Shown: positions 63,784-64,000 of the stretch, in pieces
Numbering within the stretch: the first letter of the stretch is position 1
Layout: each line of letters opens with the position of its first letter
The notes under the pieces: model-generated
What the model saw: the letters and a program-made list of their open reading frames with translations, nothing else
Databases searched by the model: none
Told to the model about the DNA's origin: nothing
Position numbers and translations under genes: made by a program
NCBI RefSeq assembly: GCF_021088345.1
Contig: NZ_CP088156.1
Span: 5,704,001 to 5,768,000, forward strand
Direction: 5' to 3'
Length of the DNA: 64,000 bases
From: Bradyrhizobium ontarionense
Lineage (GTDB): Bacteria; Pseudomonadota; Alphaproteobacteria; Rhizobiales; Xanthobacteraceae

Positions 63784-64000
63784 CCGCGGCGTATTCTTCT
63801 TTGGCGCATAACCTGCGGTTTGGCGCTCATCCGTCATAGCTCGCTTCCGGTAAGACGGAAGACGATGATAGTTAAATGCCAAGCAGCCGCTTCCTTATCA
63901 TTGCGAAGCGGCCTTGAGATAACCTGTGCGCCAAAGCGCAAGCGTCAGATGTCACCTGGACCTCAGTGCTGTACCGGCGGCTTCCACGACTATCGCGGCT
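63784..64000. other. Non-coding end of the window
   Basis: 217 bases, no gene seen. TTTGGCGCATAACCTG near 63800 and ATAACCTGTGCGCCAAA near 63922 share parts in direct (ATAACCTG) and inverted (TTTGGCGCA) order. A perfect hairpin GCCGCTTC/GAAGCGGC lies at 63886-63912. The region continues outside the window. Confidence 0.5.

Larger units (their letters stand above)
40057..64000. mobile_element. Left part of a tRNA-Arg genomic island (ICE-like)
   Basis: All recognisable genes after tRNA-Arg are accessory: a type I restriction-modification block, a recombinase, and a conjugative-element module (ArdC, ParB-like, strawberry notch, Toprim, DUF2493, DUF736). Base composition is uneven, with AT-richer hsdS and 48.7-51.5 kb segments. 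No core gene returns before the window ends. No second copy of the tRNA 3' end is seen, so the right boundary and the relaxase and secretion genes should lie beyond 64 kb. That it is integrative or conjugative is inferred from gene content. Confidence 0.75.

Overview
The window looks like a chromosome of a Bradyrhizobium-type alphaproteobacterium (Nitrobacteraceae). The evidence is high GC, the order rpmH-rnpA-yidC-engB-argB-dapD-dapE, an ffs-dnaX-ybaB-recR block, CtrA-type boxes, and many short palindromic intergenic repeats. Assignments rest on reading motifs by eye; no database search was run.

Bases 1-39979 are ordinary core chromosome. In order they hold: polA (-), a LysR regulator (-) divergent from a quinone oxidoreductase, a membrane acyltransferase (-) divergent from UDP-glucose dehydrogenase, the helicase hrpB, a retropepsin-like protease, a phosphomannomutase/phosphoglucomutase, Lrp, nudC and a HIT protein (-), SRP RNA, dnaX-ybaB-recR, a small secreted protein, a two-gene accessory pair, ampG (-), a GIY-YIG nuclease inside a repeat unit, rmuC (-) divergent from def, then fmt and truA, a chemoreceptor, and the leftward block dapE, DUF805, dapD, HAD phosphatase, DUF1036, argB, DUF423, engB, yidC, rnpA, rpmH. 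A sensor kinase and tRNA-Arg(ACG) close the core part.

From the tRNA-Arg 3' end to the end of the window (40057-64000) the sequence reads as the left part of an integrative or conjugative genomic island. It starts with about 840 bases of apparently non-coding sequence. Next comes a defence block: a half-size S subunit, a small GIY-YIG-like protein, hsdM-hsdS-hsdR with overlapping genes, and a YgjP-type metallopeptidase. Then comes an AT-richer two-gene cassette (SAM methyltransferase; GNAT-like protein with two membrane helices). Perfect 20-bp inverted repeats that resemble XerC/XerD dif sites bound this cassette, and a XerC/D-sized tyrosine recombinase lies beside it. The rest is a module typical of alphaproteobacterial conjugative elements: ArdC-like antirestriction protein, ParB-like protein, strawberry-notch helicase/methylase, Toprim protein, DUF2493 (SLOG), a membrane protein and DUF736. 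Relaxase and type IV secretion genes are not in view.

The best candidates for undescribed biology are: (1) the putative invertible or dif-module-like cassette at 48749-50492; (2) two pairs of similar hairpin leaders, one pair before ardC and parB and one before the DUF2493 and DUF736 genes; (3) a 453-bp unit carrying a GIY-YIG gene between REP-like inverted ends that also occur without the gene; and (4) a polA whose proofreading carboxylates look replaced and which carries an in-frame palindromic repeat.
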